Made by a program: the position numbers and the translations under genes. Positions 63,142-64,000 of a stretch of DNA of 64,000 nucleotides are shown here, piece after piece (the first letter of the stretch is position 1; every line of letters starts with the position of its first letter). The notes beneath the pieces were generated by a model that saw only the letters and a list, made by a program, of their open reading frames with translations, was not told the DNA's origin and made no database searches. Origin of the DNA: Candidatus Opimibacter iunctus (GTDB lineage: Bacteria > Bacteroidota > Bacteroidia > Chitinophagales > Saprospiraceae). The stretch covers positions 124,001 to 188,000 of the forward strand of contig JADJVH010000005.1 in assembly GCA_016716665.1 (NCBI GenBank), given 5' to 3'.

Positions 63142-64000
63142 TTAATTGATTGAGGTAATGGCTGCCATGCGTTCGATATTGACATGGCGTAGCCAGGATT
63201 GGTATTTGGCCAGATTTTGCTCCAGTTGCGTACTGGTCACTTCGGTGCGGGCATCGAGCAATTCGATGTAGTTGGACAAGCCTTCTTTATAGCGACGGAC
63301 CGTCTCGTCATAGAAGCGCTGATTAGACGCCAGCAGGTTGGTGAAGCTGTTGTATAAGGCGATATCCGAGCGCAGGTTTTCGATCTCTCCTTCTATCTGC
63401 ATCGCAAACGCGTTTTTGGTCCACTCATAATTGGCCTGTGTAGCGTCAAGTTGAGCCTTCCATTCCTTTTGTTTGAGCTGGCTTTTCTTGTTGTCCCAGA
63501 TTGGTATTTCAAGCTGGAGGCCGCCCAATGCGTAGCCACCCCAATCCGCAGCGAAGGCCTGTGAACCCAGGTCTAATTGTACGCCGAGTGTGGGAGCATG
63601 TTGTTTTTCTTCAAGCTGGAGTGCGAGTTCCTGTATCTTTTTTCCGGTTTGGATTTGCTGCAACTCTTCACGATGGGAGAGATCATATTGTTCCGGTATT
63701 GCCGGTACACCTTCGAAAGTGTCTGCCAGGATCTCTGTGCCTGCAGGCCTGTTGAGCAGGAAGTTGAAATTGGCTGCAGCGTTGATCCGGTTGGAAACTG
63801 ATTTTTCTCTGAGGGCACTGAGATGTTCGATATCAGATTGGATGCGCATCAATGCGGACGGGATCGCCTGGCCATTTTTGATCAGGCTTTCTGTGATACG
63901 CTTGTTTTCGTTGAGCAAGGTGAGGCCCTGGTCCATGATAGATATCGCTTCACCTGCGCGCATCCACTGGATGTATGCCGTCTTCACCTGTTGAGTAAGA
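63142..64000 (-). CDS. TolC-family outer-membrane efflux protein (5' truncated by window)
   Basis: At least 286 residues; the frame stays open to the window edge, reading LTQQVKTAYIQW before the GTG at 63987, so the true start is outside. Long helices with heptad character (EENKRITESLIKNGQAIPSALMRIQSDIEHLSALREK), a NFLLNRPAG strand-turn motif and the C-terminal helix with YKEGLSNYIELLDARTEVTSTQLEQNLAKY, which is the OEP/TolC signature. It forms the outer-membrane channel of the tripartite pump encoded by the two following genes, 15 nt apart. The upstream part probably carries the signal peptide or lipobox. Confidence 0.9.
   Translation of the reverse strand, partial: LTQQVKTAYIQWMRAGEAISIMDQGLTLLNENKRITESLIKNGQAIPSALMRIQSDIEHLSALREKSVSNRINAAANFNFLLNRPAGTEILADTFEGVPAIPEQYDLSHREELQQIQTGKKIQELALQLEEKQHAPTLGVQLDLGSQAFAADWGGYALGGLQLEIPIWDNKKSQLKQKEWKAQLDATQANYEWTKNAFAMQIEGEIENLRSDIALYNSFTNLLASNQRFYDETVRRYKEGLSNYIELLDARTEVTSTQLEQNLAKYQSWLRHVNIERMAAITSIN

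Overview
The window looks like chromosomal DNA of a Bacteroidota bacterium, most likely a Saprospiria/Chitinophagia-type environmental lineage (the rank is inference). The evidence is: type IX secretion features (a C-terminal sorting domain, SprB-type repeats, a PorE-like envelope protein); two large TonB-dependent receptors with carboxypeptidase-like N-domains; regulator-propeller histidine kinases of LytS and NarL-partner type; CRTAC1-like FG-GAP protein; and several TANNTTTG (-7) promoter matches about 25-38 nt before start codons. No rRNA, tRNA, CRISPR array, transposase or phage structural module was found.

Layout. 1-6.1 kb: two secreted low-complexity fibre proteins with a C-terminal S74 intramolecular-chaperone domain (a third lies at 30.4-32.5 kb). 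6.3-10 kb: a propeller histidine kinase and its NarL-type response regulator. 10-16 kb: cupin, S33 hydrolase, Cys-rich-plug TonB receptor, an NPDGTQT-repeat protein, a four-helix-bundle (S23-like) gene bracketed by inverted octamer arrays, an FMN reductase, and heptamer arrays. 16-23 kb: a second TonB receptor ending in a 26-bp-stem bidirectional terminator, small unknown protein, MgtC/DUF4010 membrane protein, Gdx/SugE exporter, a 194-bp MITE-like palindrome and YqeY. 23-26.4 kb: tandem PorE-like OmpA proteins. 26-33 kb: lipoprotein, T9SS cargo, GNAT, serine hydrolase lipoprotein, third S74 protein. 33-39 kb: LytS/LytTR pair followed by a CRTAC1-like secreted protein. 39-42 kb: two unknown genes and an S41 protease. 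42.6-47.6 kb: a 1647-aa SprB-repeat adhesin-like protein. 47.6-53.9 kb: S9 peptidase, transhydrogenase pntA2-pntB (no pntA1), repeat-rich intergenic DNA, ALDH3-type dehydrogenase, TMEM175 channel. 54-57 kb: a hairpin repeat array, an ABC transporter pair, DUF2892 with a tiny upstream ORF, Crp/Fnr regulator. 57-64 kb: propeller protein behind a 34-nt homopolymer, then an RND efflux operon (TolC, adaptor, pump; minus strand) running off the right edge.

Sequence quality matters for reading this window: six genes carry seven single-base frameshifts, all at homopolymer runs (both gains and losses), and the RND pump has an in-frame TGA. The frameshift pattern suggests long-read assembly errors more than true pseudogenes, so those genes are annotated as single conceptual CDSs.

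The most unusual non-coding content is several families of small inverted or tandem repeats: hairpins with a conserved AGGA loop (51.6 and 54.0-54.4 kb, partly at exact 67-bp period), paired hairpins with an identical 12-nt loop and differing stems (51.67-51.76 kb), purine-rich heptamer/octamer arrays placed directly after stop codons, and an S23-like gene between inverted arrays. These, the S74 fibre proteins and the SprB-repeat protein are the best candidates for follow-up. All functional statements are from reading the sequence and family knowledge; no searches were run.
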